NCBI GenBank assembly: GCA_019323015.1
Contig: JAHWHY010000008.1
Span: forward strand, 1-64,000
From: Candidatus Woesearchaeota archaeon
GTDB taxonomy: Archaea > Nanobdellota > Nanobdellia > Woesearchaeales > ARS49
Direction of reading: 5' to 3'
Length of the DNA stretch: 64,000 bases
Shown here: piece by piece, positions 8,502-17,031 of the stretch
How positions within the stretch are numbered: position 1 is the stretch's first letter
Layout of the letters: each line of letters begins with the position of its first letter
Program-made: the position numbers and the translations under genes
Notes under the pieces: generated by a model
What the model saw: only the letters and a program-made list of their open reading frames with translations
Told to the model about the DNA's origin: nothing
The model's database searches: none

Positions 8502-8873
8502 GTCAGGAAAATCAAAATGTTTGATATTCCTTGTGACTATATATTCTGCCCCTCCTTTTTTTGCCAGTAAATAGTGCAAGACGTCTCCAGGATCTGTCTT
8601 TGATATTTGCCTGGATTCAAGAATCTCCTTTTCTGTAAAGCTCACTTGCAATGTTTTTTTCTTTATAAACTGCAATAATTGCAGTATCTGTTCTTCTGTT
8701 GCGTTCCTTTCAAGTTCTTCAAGCACTGCATCAGAAATAAGTATATCAAACTCACATTTCACCGCCCTTCTCAACAGCTCAAAAGCAAATTCTCCTATCG
8801 GCCGGAACTTATCCTTCCGCCCTAATAAATAGTCCAGATACACGTTTGTATCAATATAAATCCGTCTTGGCAT
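8472..8873 (-). CDS. PIN-domain RNase, VapC-like toxin
   Basis: The 133-residue protein has the PIN acidic residues in order: D8 in IYIDTNVYLDYLL, E in DAVLEELE, D in SKTDPGDVLHYLLAK, and a closing YIVTRNIKHF. PIN toxins cut tRNA or rRNA with Mg or Mn. TATA (CTTTATAT on the plus strand, 8895-8902) lies 26 nt upstream, so it has its own leaderless promoter. It converges on the RHH gene with a 30-bp overlap, so the two transcripts are complementary at their ends. Confidence 0.8.
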   Translation of the reverse strand: MPRRIYIDTNVYLDYLLGRKDKFRPIGEFAFELLRRAVKCEFDILISDAVLEELERNATEEQILQLLQFIKKKTLQVSFTEKEILESRQISKTDPGDVLHYLLAKKGGAEYIVTRNIKHFDFPDLQAVFPENI

Positions 8874-8945
8874 GCAAATATTGCTGATTTTGCTCTTTAT
8901 ATGCTCTTCCCAATAATCTCCGCAATCTTTCCGACCATAAACAAA

Positions 8946-8962
8946 GTATAAACAGTTTATAC
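8946..8962. promoter_or_regulatory. Perfect 17-bp palindrome between divergent transcripts
   Basis: GTATAAAC-A-GTTTATAC is perfectly symmetrical. It lies between the PIN gene promoter and the start of the MoxR/VWA operon. It may be an operator for the operon to the right; its half-sites also contain TATA-like sequence. Confidence 0.45.
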
Positions 8963-9029
8963 AGTTTAATCTGTATCAATATATCTTTCTGGCTTATTAC
9001 TATTAGCATTTGACTTTGGAGGGAAGACA

Positions 9030-9410
9030 ATGAAAGAACTAGAAACAGTGATGGATCCTATAGCAAAAGACAGTGGATTGCAGACAAACATTAACGGAGA
9101 TATGTACACTTTAGGGTTTGACAAGATTGTTGATCCTAAGGATTTTTTCAGGCTTGAATTAGAGATTGCTGCTTATTTTGACAGAAAAATAGAGCTTCTG
9201 CCAGAAGACAGCGAACATGAAAAATCCAGCAAGGCATACTTGAAAGCAGAGCCTATTCAGGAAGGACCTGTCTGGACTCAAGGCTACAGAGGTGTTATTC
9301 TTGAGCCTGCTGTTCCAGAATCTCATGAAAAGCATTCTGAAGTAATCAATGCCCTGGAAAATGTAATCGTAGCTGCACAAGCTTGTATCAAGAAATATGA
9401 AAATGACTGA
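9030..9410 (+). CDS. Hypothetical protein heading the MoxR/VWA operon
   Basis: The start has a good GGAGGGA ribosome binding site at 9018-9024. The 126-residue protein is alpha/beta: strands around YTLGFDKI and VILEPAV with a C-terminal helix. It has no membrane segment and no known motif. The next gene overlaps it by 14 nt. It is probably an accessory factor of the chaperone-like ATPase system that follows, but this is inferred only from the operon. Confidence 0.6.
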   Translation: MKELETVMDPIAKDSGLQTNINGDMYTLGFDKIVDPKDFFRLELEIAAYFDRKIELLPEDSEHEKSSKAYLKAEPIQEGPVWTQGYRGVILEPAVPESHEKHSEVINALENVIVAAQACIKKYEND

Positions 9411-10164
9411 AATTCCATATAATGAAAGAAGAAGGCTGTTGTCTGCAGCTAAAGAATTGATGAGTGATATTGCTCATCATACAGAAAGGATGCAGACTGC
9501 ACTTTCTTTTGTTAATCCTGAAAAAGAAGAGTCTTTTCACGCAGATGAAATAGTGCAGGACACGATTATGCTTGAGATGATTCTAGAGGAATTTCAGGGA
9601 AATATTCCAGAAGAATTCGCGCCTTTTGAAAGAGAAGTCAACCAAAGAAGAAAAATGTATGGTGATTTATTCGGTGATCAGTGGTATGATAACAGAAGAA
9701 CTGTTTTAGAAGAAGAATTAGCAGAAGCTTCTTCTGTTCCAGAAGCTACTGAAGAAGAAAAACAATGGATGCGTAGAAGATCAAAAGGCTTTAGTCCTAG
9801 AAGAGAAAAAACATCCCCTAAAAGAATACCTCTTGAGCAGACTGGAAAGATTGTCAGGATTTATTCTCAAGAAGCTCAGGAGCAGCTGCATTATTTTGAG
9901 GAAAGCAAGACAGCACATCCCTTAGAAGCTAAACTAGAGCCAGATGATATGTTGTTTTCTGAACTGCCTGAGCATTACATTATTATTTGCAAAGAAGAAG
10001 ACCAGCAGCTTAAGGTAGACTTTTTGCAGACAAAAAATGCTAATCCTTTCTATCATAAGAATGCTGCAGTAGAAAAAGCGCTTAATACTGCTGCAGAGTC
10101 TGGGAAGAACATGTTCAGGCTTCAGAAATTATTTGAAAAATTAATAGAGGAAGAATATGAGTGA
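9397..10164 (+). CDS. Hypothetical charged protein of the MoxR/VWA operon
   Basis: The 255-residue protein has a helical N-terminal half (residues 8-110), a basic, disorder-prone middle (MRRRSKGFSPRREKTSPKR), and a C-terminal part with strands and a helix. It overlaps its neighbours on both sides (14 nt and 8 nt). No family is recognised. It may be an adaptor or client recruiter, as small subunits often accompany MoxR-VWA pairs; this is inference. Confidence 0.6.
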   Translation: MKMTEIPYNERRRLLSAAKELMSDIAHHTERMQTALSFVNPEKEESFHADEIVQDTIMLEMILEEFQGNIPEEFAPFEREVNQRRKMYGDLFGDQWYDNRRTVLEEELAEASSVPEATEEEKQWMRRRSKGFSPRREKTSPKRIPLEQTGKIVRIYSQEAQEQLHYFEESKTAHPLEAKLEPDDMLFSELPEHYIIICKEEDQQLKVDFLQTKNANPFYHKNAAVEKALNTAAESGKNMFRLQKLFEKLIEEEYE

Positions 10165-10960
10165 GAAACAGGATTATCTTGTCAAGGAAAAGCCGTATTA
10201 TGAGCCGATAAGTGATGAAGTGGATATTTTTAAGAGAGCTCATAAACAACAGCAGCATATTGCGATTACAGGCCCTACTGGTGTTGGCAAGACAAGGTTT
10301 CTTGAGTACATGGCTTATGAGTTAAAACTTCCTTTTTTGAGGGTTGTCTGCACAGAGGACACTGATGCTTCTGAACTGCTTGGCTTGAATACTATTGATG
10401 GCTGGGTTGATGGCCCTATGTTAAAGATGGTTAACATGGGCGGTATTTGTTATTTAGATGAGGTAATTGAAGCAAGAAAAGATGTTGCAGTCCTTATACA
10501 TTCTGTAACAGATACTGCGCGTTCTGTTTATGTTCCAAAGCTTGGCAAGTCTTTTCATGCTCCTGATGATTTTATGCTTGTAACCTCATACAATCCTAAT
10601 TATCAGTCTATTGCAAAGGACTTGAAGCCAAGTACAAAGCAAAGATTCATTACTTTGAATTTTGATTACCCGCCAGAAGATCTGGAAAGAAAAATCATCA
10701 CAGAAGAAGGCGGTGTTGATGACCCTACTGCCAATGCCTTAGTTAAGTTTGGCAAGATTACCAGGAACCTGAAGAAAAGCGGGCAGTTGGTTGAGGGTGC
10801 TGGTACAAGGCTTCTTGTGTTGGCTGCTCAGCAGATTCAGGAAGGCACTCCTCCTAAGCGTGCTTGCGAAGTTGCTGTGATTCAGCCATTGACTTATGAT
10901 CCTGATGTTATGGAGTCTCTTAAGACAGAGCATCTGGACTTGGTTTTTGGTAAAAAATGA
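10157..10960 (+). CDS. MoxR-family AAA+ ATPase
   Basis: The 267-residue protein carries Walker A GPTGVGKT at 39-46, Walker B ending in CYLDEV, and a sensor region (MLVTSYNPNYQ). After these comes an arginine-containing KPSTKQRFITLNFDYP segment typical of the MoxR/CbbQ/NorQ group. These ATPases work with VWA-domain partners to insert metal or remodel target complexes. The partner lies directly downstream with an ATGA overlap. The client is unknown; no Rubisco, nitric-oxide reductase or methanol dehydrogenase gene is nearby. Confidence 0.85.
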   Translation: MSEKQDYLVKEKPYYEPISDEVDIFKRAHKQQQHIAITGPTGVGKTRFLEYMAYELKLPFLRVVCTEDTDASELLGLNTIDGWVDGPMLKMVNMGGICYLDEVIEARKDVAVLIHSVTDTARSVYVPKLGKSFHAPDDFMLVTSYNPNYQSIAKDLKPSTKQRFITLNFDYPPEDLERKIITEEGGVDDPTANALVKFGKITRNLKKSGQLVEGAGTRLLVLAAQQIQEGTPPKRACEVAVIQPLTYDPDVMESLKTEHLDLVFGKK

Positions 10961-12828
10961 AAGAGTTTTCAGAAGTATCTCACAAGAAGGGGCTTGAGCG
11001 CCTTGTTGAGGGCTTGACAGGAAGAAAGCCTGAGTTTATTTATGCAAGGCCTGATGAAAAGATTGACCGGTTTGCTCATGTTGTCAATAAAGGTGAGATT
11101 CCTGTCATTATTCCTTCTGAATTGATTGCTTATTACGAAAAATATAAGGAAAACGCAGATTATCTTGAATTTCTTGTAGCTATTCAGGCTGGAAGGTTAT
11201 TGTATGGCAGTGCTGCTGTTAGTCTTGATGACTTTATTGAGTATCAGGAAAGGCTTTATAAAGACGGTTTCATAAAGAAAGAGCAGCCCATCTGGCATAT
11301 TGATGATTTTTTTTCTACTTTTGAGGAAAGGGATTATTTGGCTAAGCAGATTTTTGAGATTGTTGAGAGTGCAAGGGTTAATGCCTGCTTGAGAAGAGAT
11401 TATCTTGGTTTTAAGCAGATTCTTGAGGATGTTATTCCAGCTAAATTCAAGGAGTTGCTTGATGGTCTTGGAAAACTTCCTAAGCAGATGCTTGATAATA
11501 CTGTTCTTACACTGCTTCAGTACAAGCTTTTGCTTGGTTATCTTCCTGAGCACGAGATTAAGCCTAAGCAGGGAGAGCATAACAGGATTCGTGCTGCAAA
11601 AAAGAAAGGCATAATAATAAAGCCTTTTGTTCAGCAGTGTTATGATTTGCTTGATGAATGTTATGATCTTGCTTCTGTTGTCTTGGAAAGAGGCTCTGAT
11701 TTAGGTGATTCTTTTATTGTGACAAAGAAACTGCACAGGATTATTTATGAGCATACTAAAGAAGTGCAACAGCAAAGTTACAGGGCACCCCAAAAAAAAG
11801 TTAAGGGATTGCGGGGTTTCTTGAATAAAGAAACAATGATTGTTACAGATGATGTTAGCAAGTTAGAGATTTTCAAGGACAATAAAATAAAGCATTCTGC
11901 TCTTGCAAAGGAAACCCCGCAATATCTGGAGTGGGATTCTGTTAACAATAAATATATTGAAGGTTTTCCTGTGTTTGAAAAGCAGGTGCGTCTTGGAAAA
12001 ACTCATCGGATTATTGTTCCTAATCAAACTCTTGTGCAAAAATTGAAAAGAGAATTTAGCTTGATGAAGCCTGGCGGCAGGACTGTTTTGAAAAAGCAGA
12101 GGTCTGGCGAACTTGATTATGAGCGTTTTGTTGAGTATCAAAATGATATTGCTGCCGGAGTCACTCCTGATGAAAGGATTTTTCAAAAGGTCTTGAACAG
12201 GAGGCGTGATGTTGCTGCCGCGCTTGTTGTGGATTTGAGTGGCTCCACTAACCGGTGGATTAATGAAGAGACAAGGCTTATTGATGTTATTGCAGAGGCT
12301 GTTTATTACTTGGGCTGTGGTGCAAGCCAGCTTGATGATTTAGTTGGCGTGTTTGGTTATTCCTCGTATTCCAGAAGAAGGACTGATTTTTATATTATTG
12401 CTGATTTTGGGAAAGCTCATCCTGATAACCTGTTTTTTTTGGACGAGCTTTCAAGGATTACCGGCAAAAAACACAATCATGACGGCACTGCCATAAGGCA
12501 CACCACTAAAAAATTATTAGAAACCGGCAGGAAAGACTTGCTTTTGATTCACATAAGTGATGGCGAGCCAGAGACTGTTCCCTTGCAAAAGGATTTATAC
12601 AGGGATGAGAAAAATCTGCCTGTTTACAAGGGCGAGTATGCTTGGAATGATGTCAGAAAAGCCTTGTCAGAGGCAAGGGCAAGAGGTGTTTTGCCTGTCT
12701 GCATCAGGGTTAATGACCAGCGCGCAGATAATCTTGAGCGTGCATACGGAGTTCACTACAAGGTTCTTCCAAATCCTTTTGACTTGCAGAAGGTTCTCTG
12801 CACAACTTACAAGGATTTGGTTTCCTAG
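10957..12828 (+). CDS. VWA-domain partner of the MoxR ATPase (NorD/CbbO-like)
   Basis: The 623-residue protein ends in a von Willebrand A domain. The MIDAS metal site reads D426-L-S428-G-S430, with a later DGTAIR threonine and HISDGEPE aspartate. The N-terminal 400 residues are mostly helical, as in NorD/CbbO proteins. It is coupled to the MoxR gene by ATGA. Together they probably form a chaperone that loads or activates a target; which target is unknown. Confidence 0.8.
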   Translation: MKEFSEVSHKKGLERLVEGLTGRKPEFIYARPDEKIDRFAHVVNKGEIPVIIPSELIAYYEKYKENADYLEFLVAIQAGRLLYGSAAVSLDDFIEYQERLYKDGFIKKEQPIWHIDDFFSTFEERDYLAKQIFEIVESARVNACLRRDYLGFKQILEDVIPAKFKELLDGLGKLPKQMLDNTVLTLLQYKLLLGYLPEHEIKPKQGEHNRIRAAKKKGIIIKPFVQQCYDLLDECYDLASVVLERGSDLGDSFIVTKKLHRIIYEHTKEVQQQSYRAPQKKVKGLRGFLNKETMIVTDDVSKLEIFKDNKIKHSALAKETPQYLEWDSVNNKYIEGFPVFEKQVRLGKTHRIIVPNQTLVQKLKREFSLMKPGGRTVLKKQRSGELDYERFVEYQNDIAAGVTPDERIFQKVLNRRRDVAAALVVDLSGSTNRWINEETRLIDVIAEAVYYLGCGASQLDDLVGVFGYSSYSRRRTDFYIIADFGKAHPDNLFFLDELSRITGKKHNHDGTAIRHTTKKLLETGRKDLLLIHISDGEPETVPLQKDLYRDEKNLPVYKGEYAWNDVRKALSEARARGVLPVCIRVNDQRADNLERAYGVHYKVLPNPFDLQKVLCTTYKDLVS

Positions 12829-12928
12829 CCCACAACACAGACTCGCTAATTAAGTAGCTTAATTTCACAGTATTCTTTCGCTTTTCACTTGATTATTACT
12901 CACCAAACAGTGACTAAAGAAACAATAG

Positions 12929-12937
12929 CTTTATAAA
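12929..12937 (+). promoter_or_regulatory. TATA box of the 985-residue methyltransferase gene
   Basis: CTTTATAAA lies 28 nt before ATG 12961 and 19 nt before ATG 12952. The usual distance favours a leaderless start at 12961. A short hairpin AATTAAG-TAG-CTTAATT near 12848-12864 may end the upstream operon. Confidence 0.55.
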
Positions 12938-12951
12938 GGCAGAAAGCATAT

Positions 12952-15909
12952 ATGCACGATATGGGGATGGAAGAAATAATTGAAAGAGAGATATCTGCTG
13001 TATTTGGCACTGCAAAGTTTGATAACCTTGACGAGTTCTTAAGCGTAGCCAGAAAATTTAATTTGCCTGTGGATGAATACAGCAATATCATAGACAACTT
13101 ATCAATAAAAAACAAGGGAAGGAAAAAACCTCGCAAAGAAGATCTGGATGTCAGATCCAAACTGATTAAAGTAGTGAGCAGAAAGGAAATGCCTCATGAT
13201 GAGCTTGCTGGGCGGGTAAGAGCTGTGGCTTCACTCCTAGGCAGTCCAGAACACTTCCAGAATTACATAAACCATTTCAATTATATCTCAAGCGAAGAAT
13301 ATAAGGAAAACACCAAGATTTTCGGCAAGGATCTTCCGATTGCTGTCATAAAACAGCCAGAACCATTCAAGAAATACCTAAACATATGGAGAAATCTCTC
13401 AAAAAATCCAGCCAAGGCAGGCTTGGAGTTAAAATTCAGAGAGGTTTTTCAGGAATTTTTCAGCAAAGAGCGGACTAAACTGGAGTCTTCACTGTATTCA
13501 ATCTTCTGCGATCAATTCGAAATTTTAAACTCTCCAGACAACCATCTAGGAGGCTGGTGGCTGAAAGAAATGCCTTCTAAAGAAGAGTTATGGCTTTCGC
13601 TATACGCTTTAAGAGAAAGCCTATACTTTGAAGAGAAAAAACAAGCACTTCTTTACAAGTTCATATTAGGGGCATGCGATATCGGCAGGAACCGTCCATT
13701 GAAACACATATTGATGGAGTATCAATCAAATCTAAGGGCACTCTTCAGGAAAGTGCCTGGAATCGTCCAGGAGATAGGTGAGCTGAGCAAAGAAGAAGCA
13801 CTGCAATTCCCATTTGACCTTTTCACATATCCGGAAATGCAGGCCAAAATATTAAGATACTTCTCAAAAGTGCTAAACACTGTCAACCAAGAATACAGGC
13901 CACATATGTTAAAATTCATGAGAGACATTTATCATCCTAACGATCCCGGTATCGGAAATAATAGACATATCCACGATGAAGACGCATTCACAGCTCCAGT
14001 AGACCATAAGAAATGGAATGAATGGAGTAAGAGAATTTTTCTTCGGTTCCTTCATTTGGCAGAGGAATCAAATAATCTTGAATTTGCAGATGTTGCGAGT
14101 AGCGCCCAACCTACTGTGCCTAATTGGACAGATTTTAAGGCAAAATATACCGGACTCAAGCATTTTTATATTATCTGCAAAGACTTCTATAAGAACCCAG
14201 AACCGCCGGGCAGCCCATTTGGATTTGAGGCAGACACAAGAAAAACCCTGGAATCCCTAGCAGAGAAATGCCTTAACGAAAAAATTGGCTTCACGCGACT
14301 AAAGAACCTTCTTGGAAAGAAAGAAGCCAATAAAACTTTTGCTACCTACAAACAAGTATTTAGCACGATTATAGATCAAGTTTTTGTCAGAAAGAACAAA
14401 ACATTGCACAAATTGGGAAGGTATGGATATGACGAACTCCAAACTATAGAAGGAAGGTATGAATATAACGCACTCCAAACTATAGAAGATGCCAGAAAAG
14501 GATATATGCTGGACACAGATAGAGCCATCCAATTCTTCGAGACATTCCCTGAAATATTTGAGCTCTACGCAAAATTGTCTTCGCCAGAACATCCTCGCTA
14601 CTGGAAGCAACAGAGAAGAATATTAAGGGCTTTCACAAAAACAATCCAAACCATGACACAAATAGACGATCGTATAACACTCCACTTCATATTGAACAGG
14701 CCCAATACAGAACATGAGTACTGCTATGCTTACCAGACAAGATCCCTAAGAGAGCTGGCCTTATTCGCAGAAGATGCCGCTCTTGCTTCTCCAGGTTTTA
14801 GTGTAAAGATTTTTGATGATTACATGAACCACCTGGAGATGACTGCTGATCCAGCCGAAGGAGAGCTTGCAACTACAATACAGGAAGTCCAAGCATATAG
14901 GGATGATAAAACAGAAATCAGGCAGAAAGTGATTGCGCAGATAAAAGAACAGCTAGGAAACCCTGTTATAAAATTAAATATTCCTGACAAGATGTACACT
15001 CTCAAATCACAGGTCGAGGCTTGGAGAGAAGTTGCAGGAGATGAAGACTATATCAAAGGACAAGAGCATAACGAGGATGATTTCATAATAAAAGAGGTCT
15101 TGCCCAGGCTAACTGAACTTTGGGAAAGGAATCTTGAGATCATAACTCTAGGATGCGGAACAGGCGTTTCAGAGATAAAGGTTGCAAAAGCCATGGCAGA
15201 CCAGCAAGAAAGAATGGGAAGTCTTGATTTATACTTAACTGATGTAAACGAAAGGATGCTTAATGAAGCGCGACTCAATGCGTACAGATACTATTCCAGA
15301 GCTATAATGACCATCGGAAAGCATGCAAGCCCAAATCCCCTTGATAACGATCCGCTGATAAATCCAAGAGCAAGAAAATGTAATTTCCTGGATTCAGAAG
15401 AAGTCAAACAAACATCTTTTGGCCTGGACGAAAGAAGAATATTCCTGCTACTGGGAGGAACCGTCGGAAATTTCCCGGCAGAAGTGAGAAAAAAAATTTA
15501 TAGCAACGTATACAAAGCAATGAAGCCTGGTGATGCATTGATAGTCACCTGTGGAGTAAAACCAGACCCAGAGCACTACAGGGGAAAATCAACTGCACAA
15601 TTCCTATTCGCGCCATTGAAGGCCGCAGGCCTGCAAGAACATCAGATAGCAGAATTTAAAAAAGGAATGCAAAGATATGAATGTGATGTTGTTGGAAACA
15701 GGATCGTGGGCTCAGTATCACTGAACAGGCCAGTAAAAGTAAGCGGAGTCCAGCTTAAGAAGGGCACACTGTTTGAAGTCCTTTACTCAGACAGAATAGA
15801 TCCAGAATCATTCAAAAAAGAGCTGGACATGTTCGAACTGCACGGTGGAGAGCCGATACTGACAGACGGCTCAAGGGCAATAGCAGTATGCTATAAGAAA
15901 GCATCATAA
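12952..15909 (+). CDS. Giant protein with C-terminal EgtD-like SAM methyltransferase domain
   Basis: The protein is about 985 residues long (ATG 12961 is an equally good start). Residues about 1-640 are helical and unrecognised. From about 690 on it is a class I methyltransferase: GCGTG at 734-738, acidic YLTDVNERML, and LLLGGTVGNFPAEVRKKIYSNVYKAMKPGDAL. The last resembles histidine-specific methyltransferases (EgtD, DUF2260), which have LGSxxGN at this place. The substrate need not be histidine. Residues about 489-512 are a 12-residue tandem repeat. Its codon use differs from its neighbours (more ATA, AGA and CTA/CTC/TCC-type choices), so it may have been acquired. It overlaps the convergent gene by 6 nt. 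Confidence 0.7.
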   Translation: MHDMGMEEIIEREISAVFGTAKFDNLDEFLSVARKFNLPVDEYSNIIDNLSIKNKGRKKPRKEDLDVRSKLIKVVSRKEMPHDELAGRVRAVASLLGSPEHFQNYINHFNYISSEEYKENTKIFGKDLPIAVIKQPEPFKKYLNIWRNLSKNPAKAGLELKFREVFQEFFSKERTKLESSLYSIFCDQFEILNSPDNHLGGWWLKEMPSKEELWLSLYALRESLYFEEKKQALLYKFILGACDIGRNRPLKHILMEYQSNLRALFRKVPGIVQEIGELSKEEALQFPFDLFTYPEMQAKILRYFSKVLNTVNQEYRPHMLKFMRDIYHPNDPGIGNNRHIHDEDAFTAPVDHKKWNEWSKRIFLRFLHLAEESNNLEFADVASSAQPTVPNWTDFKAKYTGLKHFYIICKDFYKNPEPPGSPFGFEADTRKTLESLAEKCLNEKIGFTRLKNLLGKKEANKTFATYKQVFSTIIDQVFVRKNKTLHKLGRYGYDELQTIEGRYEYNALQTIEDARKGYMLDTDRAIQFFETFPEIFELYAKLSSPEHPRYWKQQRRILRAFTKTIQTMTQIDDRITLHFILNRPNTEHEYCYAYQTRSLRELALFAEDAALASPGFSVKIFDDYMNHLEMTADPAEGELATTIQEVQAYRDDKTEIRQKVIAQIKEQLGNPVIKLNIPDKMYTLKSQVEAWREVAGDEDYIKGQEHNEDDFIIKEVLPRLTELWERNLEIITLGCGTGVSEIKVAKAMADQQERMGSLDLYLTDVNERMLNEARLNAYRYYSRAIMTIGKHASPNPLDNDPLINPRARKCNFLDSEEVKQTSFGLDERRIFLLLGGTVGNFPAEVRKKIYSNVYKAMKPGDALIVTCGVKPDPEHYRGKSTAQFLFAPLKAAGLQEHQIAEFKKGMQRYECDVVGNRIVGSVSLNRPVKVSGVQLKKGTLFEVLYSDRIDPESFKKELDMFELHGGEPILTDGSRAIAVCYKKAS
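14416..14487 (+). repeat. 36-bp in-frame tandem duplication
   Basis: Two copies, 14416-14451 and 14452-14487, differ at only a few bases. They encode GRYGYDELQTIE and GRYEYNALQTIE inside the methyltransferase fusion protein. Confidence 0.8.
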
Positions 15910-16878
15910 TTCCGGAAGGTAGTTTATTTGGTGCACTTCATAATTTAAGATTATGGTATAATCCCTCAGGACATCTGAAAATTCTTTTTTGATTTTGTTT
16001 AATAAATCATATAGCTCAAGTATGTCCTTTGCCATTGGCTCAAATTCCAGGTCTGAGATGCCTATTGCTTCTGTGATGTATATTACTTTAGGATTATATC
16101 TTAAAAAAGTCAGGAGTTTGCTTTTCTTGTCTTTTGTCAGGTTTTCAAGATAAAGAAATACCTTGAAGTATTGATAGCCTAGTTTTGCTGTATTTAACAT
16201 TGCTCTGAAGCCTATAAGAATTTTTCTTTTTTGCAGATTTTTTATCCTGTTTCTTGCAGTTGCTGTTGTTATTTCCAGTTTATCTGCAATCTTATACAAA
16301 GGAATTCTTGCATTCTTTGCAAGCAGCCCAAGTATCTTTGCATCAGTAAAGTCAATTTCTTCCTGTGCATATGTTTCTATTCTCCATTCTGTATCTTCTT
16401 TTTTGTCATAAAGATAATTGTTTTTGTAATGATACACGTTTGTTGCGATGGACACTGCCTTGTTTTGGATGTTTTTGGCAAATTTCAAGTAAATGTCATC
16501 AGTTACATTTTTTAATTGGTTAATGTCTTTTGCCCAGATGACCAAAACAAGGTTCCAGGGTCCTTCTATGCTTACTACCCATCCTATGCTTAGATGTTTT
16601 TTTACATAATCTATTATTTCCTTTTCTTTTTCAGGCGTGCTGTTCTGAAGTTTAAGCAGGAACCTGCAGTACATGTAGCCTAGTTTTGCAGTGTCTATTA
16701 CTGTATAATATCCCAGAATTATCTTTTTCTCTTCTAATCTTTTAATTCTGTAATTAACTACTTCTTTGGACAGCCTTACTTTCTTTGCAATCTGTGATAT
16801 GCTGGCTCTTGCATTCATGTCCAGCTCTGAAAGTATTTTTCTGTCTTTTTTGTCTAGTTTAATAGCCATTTTTATCAT
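15904..16878 (-). CDS. Double-module Lrp/AsnC-family transcription regulator
   Basis: The protein holds two complete Lrp-type units: HTH at residues about 8-55 (KKDRKILSELDMNARASISQIAKKVRLS) with a ligand-like domain to 150, then a second HTH at about 180-230 (TDAKILGLLAKNARIPLYKIADKLEIT) and a second ligand-like domain. Lrp proteins sense amino acids or act as global regulators. TATA (TTATAAAA near 16894-16901, read on the minus strand) lies about 28 nt from ATG 16869 and about 20 nt from ATG 16878, so the true start is probably 16869 (MAIKLDKKD). Tandem duplication in one chain gives a built-in dimer. Confidence 0.8.
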   Translation of the reverse strand: MIKMAIKLDKKDRKILSELDMNARASISQIAKKVRLSKEVVNYRIKRLEEKKIILGYYTVIDTAKLGYMYCRFLLKLQNSTPEKEKEIIDYVKKHLSIGWVVSIEGPWNLVLVIWAKDINQLKNVTDDIYLKFAKNIQNKAVSIATNVYHYKNNYLYDKKEDTEWRIETYAQEEIDFTDAKILGLLAKNARIPLYKIADKLEITTATARNRIKNLQKRKILIGFRAMLNTAKLGYQYFKVFLYLENLTKDKKSKLLTFLRYNPKVIYITEAIGISDLEFEPMAKDILELYDLLNKIKKEFSDVLRDYTIILNYEVHQINYLPEL

Positions 16879-16983
16879 ATAGTTTATTTTAGCTTATAAA
16901 ACTTTCGTTTTGATAAAAAAATAAACAAGTATTTTTATTAACATCTTTCACCATTAAACTGTTTGTGATAGTACAAAATCATC

Positions 16984-17018
16984 TCGGAAAACTTCCGAAA
17001 AAACAAAGGATTTTCCGA
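16984..17018 (+). promoter_or_regulatory. Two overlapping inverted repeats before the TerB-like gene
   Basis: TCGGAA-AAC-TTCCGA at 16984-16998 is a perfect palindrome. The left arm extended (TCGGAAAA, 16984-16991) also pairs perfectly with TTTTCCGA at 17011-17018. The second arm ends next to the ribosome binding site (TGGAGG, 17019-17024). This could be an operator, or two mutually exclusive leader hairpins. Confidence 0.45.
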
Positions 17019-17031
17019 TGGAGGCTAAAAA

